From: Aspidapion aeneum
Lineage: Eukaryota > Arthropoda > Insecta > Coleoptera > Brentidae
DNA length: 64,000 bases
Direction of reading: 5' to 3'
Assembly (NCBI GenBank): GCA_963576565.1
Contig: OY755048.1
Location: 1,742,501 to 1,806,500, forward strand
Within the stretch, counting starts at the first letter, position 1. Every line of letters begins with the position of its first letter. This document shows positions 11,797-22,648 of this stretch, one piece after another. The notes beneath the pieces are model-generated. The model saw only the letters and a list, made by a program, of their open reading frames with translations, ran no database searches and was not told the DNA's origin. A program made the position numbers and the translations under genes.

Positions 11797-12089
11797 CCGA
11801 AGATGCCACACTGGGATAATTTTCTTTGTTTGTGCTGGGGGTAGTCAGCATAGTTAGGAACCGTTTATACATAGTTCACCGCAGTTTTTGTACCGCCAAA
11901 CAAAAATTTTTTATAAAAAATTTGAAATATGTAATGAGGTAATTGTTATTTTTTTTTTATTAAGTTGATACTGCATGTTTTTTAGTTTTAAAAACGATTT
12001 AATGTAAATAATTACTTACCCACCTACTTACAAGCTTGGTAAACTAGGACCTAGCTTAAAAAAATAGTGGTTGGAATGTTATTTCATTA

Positions 12090-13035
12090 TTTCTAACGAC
12101 GCACCAAAAAAAAAATAAATAAAAGCGACAAAATTAATTTTTCCACAAATAATTAACGACTAATTAACGGTAAATTATTCACCAAGACGCGGTCCATTTG
12201 TAACGAGGGTGCATCTTCAACAAAATATTAAGTTAGCGAAGCAATCGAAAAAAGACAAAAATAAAAGCGACAAAATCAATTTATCCACAACTAATTAACG
12301 ACTAATTAGCGGCAAATAATCCACTGTGTTTGATTTCAATAGGTGATGTCTCAAGCCATTTTTGACGAGGGTGCTTCGTTAAATTCATATGAAGTGAAAG
12401 ACACAAATAGAAACGCGACAAAATCAATTTACTTACAACTAATTAATGCCTAATAAAAGGCAAACTATTTCGATAGGCGATGTCTAAAGCACACAAAAAA
12501 ACGGTCAAAACTAAGAGCGACAAAATTAATTTTTCCACAAATAATTAACGAGTAATTAGCGGCAAATTATCCACCTAATTCGATTTCCAAAGGTCATGTC
12601 TAAAGCCATTTTTGACGAGGGTGATTGTCAAAAATAAGAGCGACAAAATTAGTTTATCCACAACTAATTATCAAGTAATTAGCCGCAAATTATCCACCAT
12701 ATTCGATTTCGATAGGTCATGTCTAAAGCCATTTTTGATGAGGGCGTTTTGCTAACTTCATATGAAGTTAGCGAAGCACCCAAAAAACGGTCAAAAATAA
12801 GGGCGACAAAATTAATTTTTACACAACTAATTAACGAGTAATTAGCGGCAAATTATCCAACATATTCGATATCGATAGGTCATGTCTAAAGCCATTTTTG
12901 ACGAGGGTGTTTTGCTAACTTCACATGAAGCTGGCGAAACACCCAAAAAAACGGTCAAAAATAAGAGCGACAAAATTAATTTTTCCACAACTAATTCACG
13001 ACTAATTAACGGCAAATTATCCACCTAGTCGCGAT
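12090..13035. repeat. Tandem array of about seven units (100-165 bp)
   Basis: The marker word GCGACAAAAT(T/C)AAT begins at about 12124, 12267, 12415, 12517, 12640, 12803 and 12967. Each is followed by a 'ccacaactaattaacgantaattagcggcaaatta' type block, and most by 'ggtnatgtctaaagccatttttgacgagggtg'. Unit length varies because internal segments are lost. The best units contain a 22-bp perfect palindrome (12751-12772) centred on TTCATATGAA. Confidence 0.8.
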
Positions 13036-14103
13036 TCGATTTGCTACCAAACCACACCATCAGATCAAATAGGTAGCTACCAGGGAAACCTGAAAATTTA
13101 TCAGTCATTGTAGCTACCAAAAAACTATGGTACTAGCTATGATGTTGCCAAACTTCTCATTGGATTTCAACTGTAAGTAAGTTGATTTGTTGATTAGAAA
13201 AAATTTTTTTTTGGCAATTATTAGGCAATGGCCAGGCCAGTGCATGAGCTTCAAAGTCATTGGGTCATTTCAACCTTGATTGATCCTCGATATATTTTTA
13301 CTTAACCCGTAACTGGTTACATAAAATTGTAATAACATATTTGGTGTAATCATTTGTTGTAGCTTTCTTCATGTGACACAATGCAATCTGACCAGTATGA
13401 AGTTTTACTTCTAGGCTGTTTATTGCTTTCTTTATCACTATAATGTAACATGGCCCAACCTTCTTTAATGGAATAACCTTTAATTACTGAACTAGAGTCA
13501 TATTTCAAGTAAAAAAATCTGGATCTTGTATACCTACTGCCATTGGCACAGTTGACAAGATTTTAGTATGATTGCACTACTTTTGGTGAAGCAGCCACTA
13601 CTAATTCAAAGAAATTTGAAAAATCACTGAAAATTCAAATGAGCAAACTTAAGTCTGCATGACATAACATAACATTACAGAAGGAAAATTGCTGTTCATA
13701 CAAAAAATATAACATGACATAACAGAAAAGCTTGGTTCAATGACAGTTTGACTTTTGTGTATGCAATTTTGGAACTTTCAGCTGAATTGACTGAACAGGT
13801 GCAGGGCTTCCCTGCCCTGTATGTACAACAAGAAAGACAAGGATTCTTCATCCATCTAAAAGAATAAAATAATACCACCTATGAAAATACCCAAACCACC
13901 ACAGGTATTATACAGATAAGCCCCAATTAAAGCAGGGTTTATACAGAAACAAAGCATGACATAAGACATAGTATGACATAACACAACAGAGTTGAGCTTA
14001 TGATAAAGCCAGTTGGTGTTTCTACCAAATACAATAGAGCATAAATATGGGGCATACCCATGCATTCTCACATGCGATGCTTGAAGCCAGGACTGCTATT
14101 TAA
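13036..14103. other. Non-coding, with dispersed ATGACATAACATAACA words
   Basis: No gene. The words ATGACATAACATAACA or close variants occur at about 13660, 13710, 13955 and again at 14427. Inverted versions occur at about 16450-16490 and 16890-16915. The 13940-14000 stretch, including GTTTATACAGAAAC, is mirrored by 16445-16502, which suggests one disrupted inverted-repeat element around everything between. Confidence 0.45.
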
Positions 14104-14164
14104 TTCTTAATCTTAGAGTAATAAAAATATATAATAATATATTTTATTACTCTAAGTTCTTAAT
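14104..14164. mobile_element. 45-bp palindromic insertion with 8-bp target duplication
   Basis: TTCTTAAT occurs at 14104-14111 and again at 14157-14164. Between the two copies lies an almost perfect 45-bp palindrome (14112-14156) that starts CTTAGAGTAATAAAA and ends with its complement. A direct duplication exactly bordering a palindrome is the footprint of transposon insertion, but the insert is no longer than two terminal repeats joined. A related insertion lies at 15810-15855. Confidence 0.75.
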
Positions 14165-14602
14165 GTTCCTTTTTCGGGTAGACAGGATTTCAGTTACTGC
14201 ACATGCGTCAGTTTTGGTGGTTTTGGAACATACTCTGTTATGTCACTACATTATTTGACAATTGTCAAATGTTTAGGGTTATGTCAAATATTTTTTTCTA
14301 AAAACTAGTTGATTGGGTGAAAATTTCTCAAATTGTGGATTAAAAATTGTAGATTTTCCGAGAGTTTTTCTAAAACTATACTCCATATTATAATTTTTGA
14401 GATGTATTTGGTTTACAGAAAAATAGCATGGCATAACATAACATAACGCGCATGACCGCGACGTCATTATTTACGATTTTCCACCATAACCCTATTTTTT
14501 TATAGTGTTTGGATGGTTTTGATGTTTTTTTTTTTAAACTAATTAGGAAAAAAAGGTGGCTGTCCATTAATGTTGCAGTTAATTGGAGCCAGAGTGTTGC
14601 CA

Positions 14603-15363
14603 GATTACATGATTGATCATGTAACTACATGATTTCAGTTCTTTTTACATGATTCCATGCATCAAAGGCCAATTATCATGATTTGAAAATTCTGCTAAAG
14701 AAATCGCCACTTTTAATGAAACTCTGAAGAGATTGCTAAAAAATTATGAAGTAGATAATACTGAAAATGATGTTGTACCATTTTGGAACGAAATTGCCAA
14801 TGTGAAGATAAAAGATTCACTAAAATTTCCAAATTCAACTAAGTTTGTTTTTCAAGTTCTTTGTTTGCCTTATTCTAGCGCGGCTGTAGAGAGGATATTC
14901 TCCAAACAATAGAAGGTCTTTTGTACACAAAAAGTTTTATAGAAGGCAAGACTTATTAATTTACATTGATTAAAATGTTACCAAAAAACTCGGTAATGGT
15001 AGACTACTATATTTAAGTGAAACAGAAAGTAAAGACTCCAGTGATTCCAAGTCGCCTTCATAAGATTTTTCATATATAGGTATCTAGTTATGTCCGTATG
15101 TGGCTTTGTATTTATTTTATTTGTTATTTTAATAATAATAATGATGTATTAGCATTTACGAAAATAAAAAAATTATGTATTAAGTATGTTGTCTGTCAAT
15201 TTGATATTGCAATAAAGTTTTTTTCAATAAATAATACGTATTTTATTATTATACTTGTTTTTGTGTAATTTTGAAATTGAAGATATTCAACATTTTCACG
15301 ACTTTACACGATTTTTGGCAGCCGAATTACACAATTCTCTCCACACATCATCTGGCAACACTG
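14603..15363 (+). pseudogene. hAT element relic with transposase C-terminal dimerisation domain
   Basis: The terminal repeats AGTGTTGCCAGAT (about 14608) and ATCTGGCAACACT (15350-15362) are of hAT type. One frame, 14682-14912, encodes 76 residues. It contains 'VVPFWNEIANVKIKDSLKFP' and then 'LCLPYSSAAVERIFS', the hAT-family C-terminal dimerisation motif. A TAG follows at 14910-14912, although homologous sequence continues ('GRSFVHKKFY'). The N-terminal catalytic part is absent. A second decayed copy is at 5040-5772. Confidence 0.75.
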
Positions 15364-15809
15364 CTCAGCCCTAATACATGTAGTGATATATTTAAAAATC
15401 AAAAGCAACTTACTATTTATGGCATTTTGATACTTGAGGCGGCTATGTTTGTAAGGAGAAACAAAAGCAAATTCCCAACAGTTTCATCAAGTCATACTAT
15501 CATACTAGGCAAACAAGTAAAATCTTGATACCAAATTTTCAGTTTTTAGGAAAAGTCCAAAATGTTTTGCTAGTTATGTAATAAAATTCCTAATGAAATA
15601 AATAATGTCACATCAGAAAAACAGTTCAAAAAAAGACTACAGAGCTACCTTATTAAGAAATGTTTCTATAGCATTAATGACCTTTTTGATCATTGACTAG
15701 AGTTAAATGTTCAATAAAGAATTGAATTGAATTGATGGCCCTGTGGTTACTTTCATAGGTGGTGTTATGCACCTGTTCAATCAATTCAGCTGAAAGTTCC
15801 AAAAACTTT

Positions 15810-15855
15810 TATAAACCCTTAGAGTAATAAAATATAATTACTCTAAGTAGAAACC
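15810..15855. mobile_element. 30-bp palindromic insertion, same family as 14104-14164
   Basis: The palindrome 15818-15847 (CTTAGAGTAATAA at the left, its complement at the right) is bordered by TATAAACC (15810-15817) and TAGAAACC (15848-15855). This is an 8-bp duplication with one mismatch. The arms are identical in sequence to those of the 14112-14156 insertion; only the centre is shorter. Confidence 0.65.
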
Positions 15856-15860
15856 CAAAC

Positions 15861-16396
15861 AAGGAGCCTCTAGGCTATAATAAAATACTAATCTGGTCCC
15901 CCAACCCGCTCTGATAGTCTAGCAGAATGACCCAAAATACACGATTTAAATTATAAACAAAAAAAAATCACAAAAGATTGAAGACAATTTTGTTTCACCA
16001 AAAATCTTTATAGAATCAAAAAATGAGTCTCTAAGCTATAATTTAATACTAATCTGATCCCCCAACCCCCTCTGATAGTCTAGAAGAGTCCGCCAAAACA
16101 TATGTTTTAGTGATTTTTTTTGTTAATAATTTAAATTGCATGTTTTGGGTCATTCTGCGAGACTATCAGAGGGAGTTGGGGGACCAGATTAGTAGTAGTA
16201 TTAAATTATAGCTTAGAGACTCTTATTTTGATTTTATAAAGATTTTTGATAAAACAAAATTGTCTTCAATATTTTGTGATTTTTTTTTCTGTCAATACCT
16301 ACCATAAAAATTACTTGTTTTGCTTTATTCTGCTAGACTATCAGAGGGGGTCAAGGGACCACATTAGTATTAAATTATATCTTGGACACTCCTTTT
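15861..16396. mobile_element. Foldback element with doubled arms
   Basis: A core that includes CTAATCTGGTCCCCCAAC and CTCTGATAGTCTAG occurs four times: forward at about 15890 and 16050, inverted at about 16150 and 16335. The outer edges (AAGGAG.CTCTA.GCTATAAT and its complement) are also inverted. The arrangement is plus, plus, minus, minus, giving a large palindrome centred near 16120. Confidence 0.7.
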
Positions 16397-16429
16397 TTTG
16401 TTTTTGTAGTGATTTTTTAGTATAAACAT

Positions 16430-17160
16430 TGTTTTTTCATGTAATGTTACGTTATGTCATGCTATGTCTTATGATATGTTATGTTTCTGTATAAACCCAG
16501 CTTAACTGCAATAATAATAAACAGCCTACCTACTATATGTACCTACCTAAATATCAAAGCTTGCATGTTTTGTTTACCTTTTATGCCTAATTAGTTTTTT
16601 TAAACAAAAAAAACATCAAAATTATCCAAACACAATAAAAAAGTAGGGTTATGGTAAAAATCATAAATAATGATGTGGTCAGGCACCTAATGTGATTTCA
16701 TAAAAGTTGGGCATGTTCTTATTTCTCATGTTATGTTACAGTTCATTTCATTATTTCTGGGACAACTTTATGTTATTCTTATGATATCTAACTGATAACT
16801 GTCAAAAAGTTATCTCAAAAATTATGAAATGGACTGTATGTCAAGTTATTTTTCTGTATAAACACAGGTAAACAGGATTTGTCACAAGCTTAACTCTGTT
16901 ATGTTATGTCATGCTATTGTAGAAAGTAAGATATTACTCCAGCAGCAATAGTCTAGAAATAACATGCATTTTTAAATAACTGTTAGTCTCCTTGACCCAT
17001 GGTCACCAGTTAAGGGTTAAATGAGAAAAAAATAGACCCCATATCATTATTTTTGAGACAACTTTTTACAACTTTTTTTCGTTGGCCTATGCTATTTGTT
17101 ATGGTAAACAGCTGATAACTGTCAAAAAGTTATCTCAAAAATTATGATATGGAGATTATA
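16430..17160. repeat. Hairpin-rich non-coding stretch
   Basis: Two short palindromes of the form 'atcattatttttgagacaactttt...aaaagttatctcaaaaattatgat' lie at about 16745-16835 and 17037-17156. The 16445-16502 part is the inverted partner of 13940-14000. No ORF of interest. Confidence 0.5.
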
Positions 17161-17165
17161 TAGTA

Positions 17166-17770
17166 AGTAGATCAGGGCTATCAAAATGGACGGGCCACGA
17201 TCCTCCACTTTGTTGACATCACATCCAGGGCTGATTTTTTTTTGATGGTCATGTTACGACACAGCTGATTGTCTTTAACATATTAAAGTTGGAATGACGG
17301 TTCATGGATATTTGATTTTTTTTTTTAATTTTTACTATATTCTTGCAGAACAATTTTTTTTAAATGTATAGTAAGCCCTAATTTTTCATAGCCGCTTCAT
17401 TAGCTCACACAAAAATTAAGTTTAAAGTAGAAGCAAATGTGACAATCACATATGACAAAGTCAAATACATGTCAAATATAACAGTTGGCATGTGGTACAT
17501 GGCGGGTAATTTGAATTCAAAATAAGGAATGCTAAATCTTGAAGATTTAAACCTTTTAATCATTTGCTTCCTTACAAACCTTTGGTGGAATATCGGGATG
17601 GTGTCTGAGAATATTTCACAGAAATTTTGTGGAAATCTGTAGTGCCATTTTGAAAATATCATAAAAAAACGTCTGACCTCCCATAAGACCCAATGTAAAA
17701 TTCAGCCCCCAGAGAACAGCTGATTTTTTCAGGGTTGTGGCCTCTATTTTTGTGTTGGCCTTGAGTAGAT
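17166..17770. mobile_element. CAGGGC TIR element, copy 1, with 7-bp target duplication
   Basis: The element 17173-17763 (591 bp) starts CAGGGCTATCAAAATGG and ends with the partial complement ...TGTTGGCCTTG. Subterminal GGCCACGATCC and GGGTTGTGGCC are also inverted. AGTAGAT flanks it perfectly on both sides (17166-17172 and 17764-17770). No transposase; ORFs inside (17405-17662 minus) recur in every copy and are not gene-like. Confidence 0.8.
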
Positions 17771-17894
17771 AAGTACTCACCCGGTTGCCAAGTTGATCAA
17801 AAAAATATTTTTACAAGAGAAAACGGCTGTGAAAATTTTCTTCACTACACAGAAGTAGCAGTGAAATATATTTTTTGAAAATGGAAATGTTTAC

Positions 17895-18091
17895 CTTTCT
17901 TCCTGTAATCTTTCCCTTTCCACCATTTCAAGTTCCAGTCTCAGATTGCTATTTTCACATAGAAGGAGGTCTCTTTCACAGGCTACTCCATCCAATTCTC
18001 GTTTCAGACGTATAATTTGTTCATTCTGTTCTCTTATAATTGCATCCCTTTGGGCCAAAAGGGCAGTAAAGTCTATAGTAGATCCAGCCAT
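17895..18091 (-). CDS. First coding exon of an unidentified coiled-coil protein
   Basis: The ATG at 18091 opens a 65-codon frame that ends at a good splice donor, AAAG|GTAAAC (17895|17894). Read-through would meet TAA at once, which supports splicing. The peptide starts MAGSTIDFTALLAQRDAII and continues as a highly charged helix with heptad Leu/Ile spacing (for example REQNEQIIRLKRELDG and SNLRLELEMVERERLQEE), so it should form a parallel coiled coil. The design resembles the N-terminal dimerisation helix of several signalling proteins, but I cannot name the family. Downstream exons must lie at lower coordinates, below 17.8 kb; none was identified with confidence. Confidence 0.55.
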
Positions 18092-18099
18092 TGTTTAAG

Positions 18100-18570
18100 G
18101 CCTCCCACTAGCGAAATTTTACACACAATTTAATAATCCGTCTTGCAAACAGTCCACAGGGCGCCACTTATCTAACATCACTAACCAACACGTATTATCA
18201 TTACTACATTTAACAGAGATACATAAATTTATCATTCGCATTATTAGAATAAGTTTGATTTTACATTTACCTACATTGAGCGCGCCATGTTATTGTTTGG
18301 CTCTAATATGGCATTGACGGACCATGACGTCATTCTTGTCAGCGTTTTAATTTGTGCACACCAGATGGCACTTTACCAAAGATGTAGTCACGTACGTCTC
18401 AATATATCTGTACTGGGAAAGGGCCTCTAAAAATAAACAAATATAAATCATGACAAAAACATTTCATGTAAAAAAGCCAAGTACGCGAAAATGCTATTCC
18501 TTAACACGGTCCGTAAATAAACCGGTTGTCTGGTAACTGCCAGCCAATAAGAACTCGGCAGCCTATGACG
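18100..18570 (-). promoter_or_regulatory. Candidate promoter region of the coiled-coil gene
   Basis: Just upstream of the 18091 ATG the sequence turns CpG-richer. It holds a perfect cAMP-response-type octamer TGACGTCA (18325-18332), a GAGCGCGCCATG segment (about 18277) and a CCAAT box in AGCCAATAAG (about 18542). No TATA box is at an obvious place. Assigning it to the minus-strand gene is inference from position. Confidence 0.4.
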
Positions 18571-19488
18571 CGGCAATATTTTTTTTGTATTTATTTTGTA
18601 TTTATTTATTCAACACAAAATTGCACATACTACATATCACATACAAAACTTAGTTCGCCAAATTTATTTATTTTCTTTAGTAGTGTTGAGCAGAGGAACT
18701 TAATCCTGTGTTGCTTGTACATTACAACAAGAAAATAAATTTACAGAAATTTAACTTAAAATAAATATAAATTTTATACAAAATTTAACTTAGTTACATT
18801 TTTGAAACATAGTTTTAGAACAAATACTAATCTTATTTAACCTAATCTGTGGAACAAATTATAGCCTAGATAAACTGAATAATGCTAATTAATAGAAAAA
18901 ATGGTTTACTTCTTACTTTGTATAGGTTGTTAATTTTTATCAAATGACAAAGAAATTTTAGTCAGTAAATGGTACATTAAAAGGTCTTGATAAAATATTA
19001 ATATTCAGATTTTGAGTGATAAAAATTTTTAGGTTCTTAATGAAATTTTTTAGAGGTTTTATTTTAATAGAAAAGTGCCTGCTACACGATCAATAAAGAG
19101 AGACGTATACGTTATATTATGAGAGAAATAAAGATAGATGCCGTAAAAATACCAAAATTTATTAAAAAATTAAATAATTTAAAAATTTATGATAAAAATA
19201 ACACGATTATAATTACTTTTCCTAAGTTAATTCGACTCTCTGCAATATTGATTTTTTTTGTGGAAAGGAGGTAATTAAAATGTGTTTTTTTTTTGAGAAA
19301 TTTTATCAAAAAAATTATAAGAAAGGAAATTGAAATGACTTTAAGTCAATGACAGCAAGGGAACATTCATAAATTACATAACTCAAAGATTCAGGATTTT
19401 TGATCCCCCCTTTTTAACGCATTTCAAGAAAAATATAATAAAAGTACATTGACTGTAACGCTAATATTCCTTCCCTCCTACTTGAGCC
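18571..19488. other. No gene or repeat recognised
   Basis: Very AT-rich; ORFs such as 18526-18738 carry no motif. Confidence 0.45.
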
Positions 19489-19737
19489 TTATACAGGGTG
19501 TTCCAAGTTGAGTGTCCGCCATTGCTAACTTCTTTATTATCATTAAGATGCTGATTTATGCTCTTTAAGATGCTCAAATAAAAAAAAATCAAACATTGAG
19601 TTTTCGAGTTTGTTCAAAAAACATAAATATAATTTTTTTAAATTCTACCAGTTTGCCAATTAAAATTTTTTTCTATTTTTAATAATAACAAAGTTAGCAA
19701 TATGGTGGACTTTTAACTTGGAACACCCAGTATATAA
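19489..19737. mobile_element. ACAGGGTGTTCC TIR MITE
   Basis: TATACAGGGTGTTCCAAGTT at the left is mirrored by AACTTGGAACACCCAGTATA at the right. The complementarity continues inward through GTCC.CCATTGCTAACTT and TTATTAT for about 50 bp. AT-rich centre, no ORF. Confidence 0.75.
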
Positions 19738-20140
19738 TTTAAGAATGGTCCTCATCAGTTTTGTTTTTAAATCATAGTGCAAGTAACAAAAAACTATGCC
19801 TATCTCATTATAGAATAGTTACAAAATAATTTTCTTTCACTTTTTTACTGTTTTTCGACTCTCATCAGTCCCAGTATCAAGCTTTCGTTTCATTGTGGAT
19901 TAATTTTGCTTTTTGCTATTTAAAAATTTGATTCTTATCATCACTCTTTGTTTTACAAATAAATTTACTAATTTATATGTAATAGAAACTTTTTTAAATA
20001 TAAATTTAGTGGATCGCTTCACAATATTTGTTTTAATAAATTTAAAATTAGCACCATGCAGTTTTATGAACCATTTGTCCATTTTGTTAACATTTTCTTT
20101 CCATGATGGTGAAGGCTCAGTTAAGCCTCCACAAGAAGTC

Positions 20141-20748
20141 CAGGGCTATCAAAACGGACGGGCCACGATCCTCCACTTTGTTGACGTCACATCCGGGGCT
20201 GATTTTTTTTTGATGGTTACGTTTCGACACAGCTGATTGTCTTTAAAATATTGAAGTTGGAATGACGGTTCTCGAATATTTGATTTTTTTTAAAATAAAG
20301 CCGATTTTGAGATTATTTTTACTATATTCTTGCAGATTTTTTTTTTAATGTATAGTGATCCTTAATTTTTCAGAACCGCTTCATTAGCTCACACTAAAAT
20401 GAAATTTAAAGCAGAAGCAAATGTGACAAACACAGATGACAAAGTCAAATACATGTCAAATATAACAGTTAGCATGCGGTACATGGCGGGTTATTTAAAT
20501 TCATAATAAGAAATGCTAAATCTTGAAGATTTTAACCTTTTAATCATCTTGCATCCTTACAAAAATTTGGTGTAATATCGGGATGGTGTCTAAGAATATT
20601 TCACTGAAATTTCGCGGAAATCTGCAGTGCCATTTTGAAAATATCATAAAAAAACGTCTGACCTCCCGTAAGACCCAATGTAAAAGTCAGCCCCGGGAGA
20701 ACAGTTGATTTTTTCAGGGTCGTGGCCTTTATTTTTTTGTGGGCCTTG
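20141..20748. mobile_element. CAGGGC TIR element, copy 2
   Basis: Collinear with copies 1 and 3 over its full length (608 bp), from CAGGGCTATCAAAACGG to ...GTGGGCCTTG. No matching 7-bp duplication is seen. Instead the right end runs directly into a second, internally deleted piece of the same element (20750-21014). The subterminal part contains TGACGTCACATCCGG (20182-20196). Confidence 0.75.
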
Positions 20749-20749
20749 A

Positions 20750-21014
20750 GTAATCCTTAATTTTTCAGAGCCGCTTTATTAGGTCACACTAAAATTAAAT
20801 TTAAAGCAGAAGTGAATGTGACAAACACAGATGACAAAGTCAAATACATGTCAAATATAACAGTTGGCATGCGGTACATAACGGGTAATTTGAATTCAAA
20901 ATAAGGAATGCCATAAAAAAACGTCTGACCTCCCAAAAGACCCAATGTAAAAGTCAGCCCCCGAGAACAGCTGATTTTTTCAGGGTCGTGGCTTGTATTT
21001 TTTTGTTGGCCTTG
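20750..21014. mobile_element. CAGGGC element, partial copy fused to copy 2
   Basis: Begins within the internal GTAATCCTTAATTTTTCA motif and then follows the family order. It lacks the segment between 'aaggaatgc' and 'cataaaaaaacg' and ends with TGTTGGCCTTG. The join to copy 2 at 20748-20750 has no intervening host sequence, so it looks like recombination between elements or a tandem insertion. Confidence 0.65.
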
Positions 21015-21202
21015 GTTTGGGTTCAATCAATGTTTACAAGACTGGGTCGGTTCGGAGTTATATAATCAAAGGTTCAATTTAATCCAATATGGCGGAACGC
21101 TTGTAGCAGTAATTTTCCATTAATAGTTTTAATACGCTTTAGCGGTACAGATATATTTAAGACGTACGTGGTTGGTAATTACCAAACAAGAACGGTACAT
21201 TC

Positions 21203-22098
21203 CTGAAGCGAATTCTTTTGAGAAAGATGCCACTCGTGGGCCACTGACACTGTTTTGGTGCTGTCAAAAAATTGCCCCAGTGCAGTTTCAAAAGAATACA
21301 AAATTGCACTAGTGCAACACGAGCTCGGAGAGCCCGTGCCAAAAAACGTGCACTGAGTGGAGCACTGAGCTTGTCAGTGGGTCAAAAGAATACAAAAAAT
21401 TGCACTAGTTTACCCAGGGCTATCAAAACGGACGGGCCACGATCCTCCACTTTGACGTCACATCCGGGGCTGATTTTTTTTTGATGGTCACGGTACGACA
21501 CAGCTGATTGTCTTTAAAAAATTGAAGTTGGAATGACGGTTCATGAATATTTGATTTTTTTTTAAATAAAGTCATTTTTGAGATTGTTTTTACTTTATTC
21601 TGGCAGAACAATTTTTTTTAATGTATAGTAATCCTTAATTTTTCATAGCCGCTTCATTAGCTCACACAAAAATTAAATTTAAAGCAGAAGCAAATGTGAC
21701 AATCACAGATGACAAAGTCAAATACATGTCAAATATAACAGTTGGCATGTGGTACATGGCGGGTAATTTGAATTCAAAATAAGGAATGCTAAATCTTGAA
21801 GATTTTAACCTTTTAATCATGTTGCTTCCTTACAAACCTTTGGTGGAATATCGGGATGGTGTCTGAGAATATTTCACTGAAATTTTGCGGAAATCTGTAG
21901 TGCCATTTTGAAAATACCATAAAAAAACCTCTGACCTCCCATAAGACCCAATGTAAAATTCAGCCCCGGGAGAACAGCTGATTTTTTCAGGGTCGTGGCC
22001 TCTATTTTTTGTGTTGGCCTTGGTTTACCCAAAAGAATACGAAAACTGCACTAGTGGCGAATCAGTGCTGCACTTTTTTCCCAAAAGAATTCGCCATT
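21203..22098. mobile_element. GCGAATTCTTTTG MITE interrupted by CAGGGC element
   Basis: GCGAATTCTTTTGAGAAA (about 21208) is mirrored by AAAAGAATTCGCC (about 22083). Inside, the words AAAAGAATAC and TTGCACTAGT recur on both sides of the insertion at 21415-22022. The host copy without the insert would be about 280 bp. Confidence 0.6.
21408..22029. mobile_element. CAGGGC TIR element, copy 3, with 7-bp target duplication
   Basis: The element 21415-22022 (608 bp) is flanked by GTTTACC at 21408-21414 and 22023-22029. It is the most intact copy, with both termini and the inverted GGCCACGATCC/GGGTCGTGGCC subterminal pair. It carries TGACGTCACATCCGG at 21453-21467. Confidence 0.8.
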
Positions 22099-22507
22099 AG
22101 AAAAAGAAGGGTGGGTCCGGTTCGGTTCATTCTTCTTTTGTTCACACCACAGAAGACCACGGTTCGGTCCGCTTTGCAGAGTCAATATGTTATGGTTCAC
22201 ACGTGTGGAATAAACAGACCCTCTCATATCTCTGTCTCATATCTCTGGGAATAAATTCAATAATTGCTATCCTTTTAGGCACCATCTAGTGATTTTAAAA
22301 TTAATTAGCAGAAAAATAATTTCTGAAGAATCTCCAGAAACTACCAAAAGCAACTTTTGTTTTGCTCTATTTTCTAGAAAATCGGTTATTAAATTCGTAT
22401 TTATGCTTTTAAAACAATAAAAATTTCAAAAAATCGTTAAAATATTGCCTTTTTTTCTTTCAGTACGCCAGAAATAAATTTTAAAATGATTTTTAAATAG
22501 CTTTGAC

Positions 22508-22583
22508 ATGGCGGCTAGCTTTGACATATGACGTCACATCCGGTAGGTTATATAAAACGCAGAAGCACGTCTTCCTGTGCTCC
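22508..22583 (+). promoter_or_regulatory. pAbp core promoter (CRE, TATA, candidate TOP start)
   Basis: TGACGTCA (22529-22536), followed by CATCCGG, lies about 20 bp upstream of a TATA box, TATATAAAA (22549-22557). A start about 30 bp downstream of the first T falls at 22578-22582, where the sequence reads GTGCTCCATTTTG. A second pyrimidine run, CTTCCTG, starts at 22571. A C followed by pyrimidines fits a 5' terminal oligopyrimidine (TOP) mRNA, as known for vertebrate PABP mRNAs. The exact start is inferred. Confidence 0.6.
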
Positions 22584-22648
22584 ATTTTGTTAAAAGTAGT
22601 GGTGTGAGCGTGTGGTTGTGTCCGTGTTTTACACACACAACCCACTTA

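Noticed and set aside
12090..13035. CRISPR-like array
   Set aside because: Units are contiguous tandem repeats of 100-165 bp without short repeats and unique spacers, and the genome is eukaryotic.
19913..20236. Plus-strand ORF of 107 codons
   Set aside because: Runs from AT-rich DNA into the CAGGGC element and matches no family.
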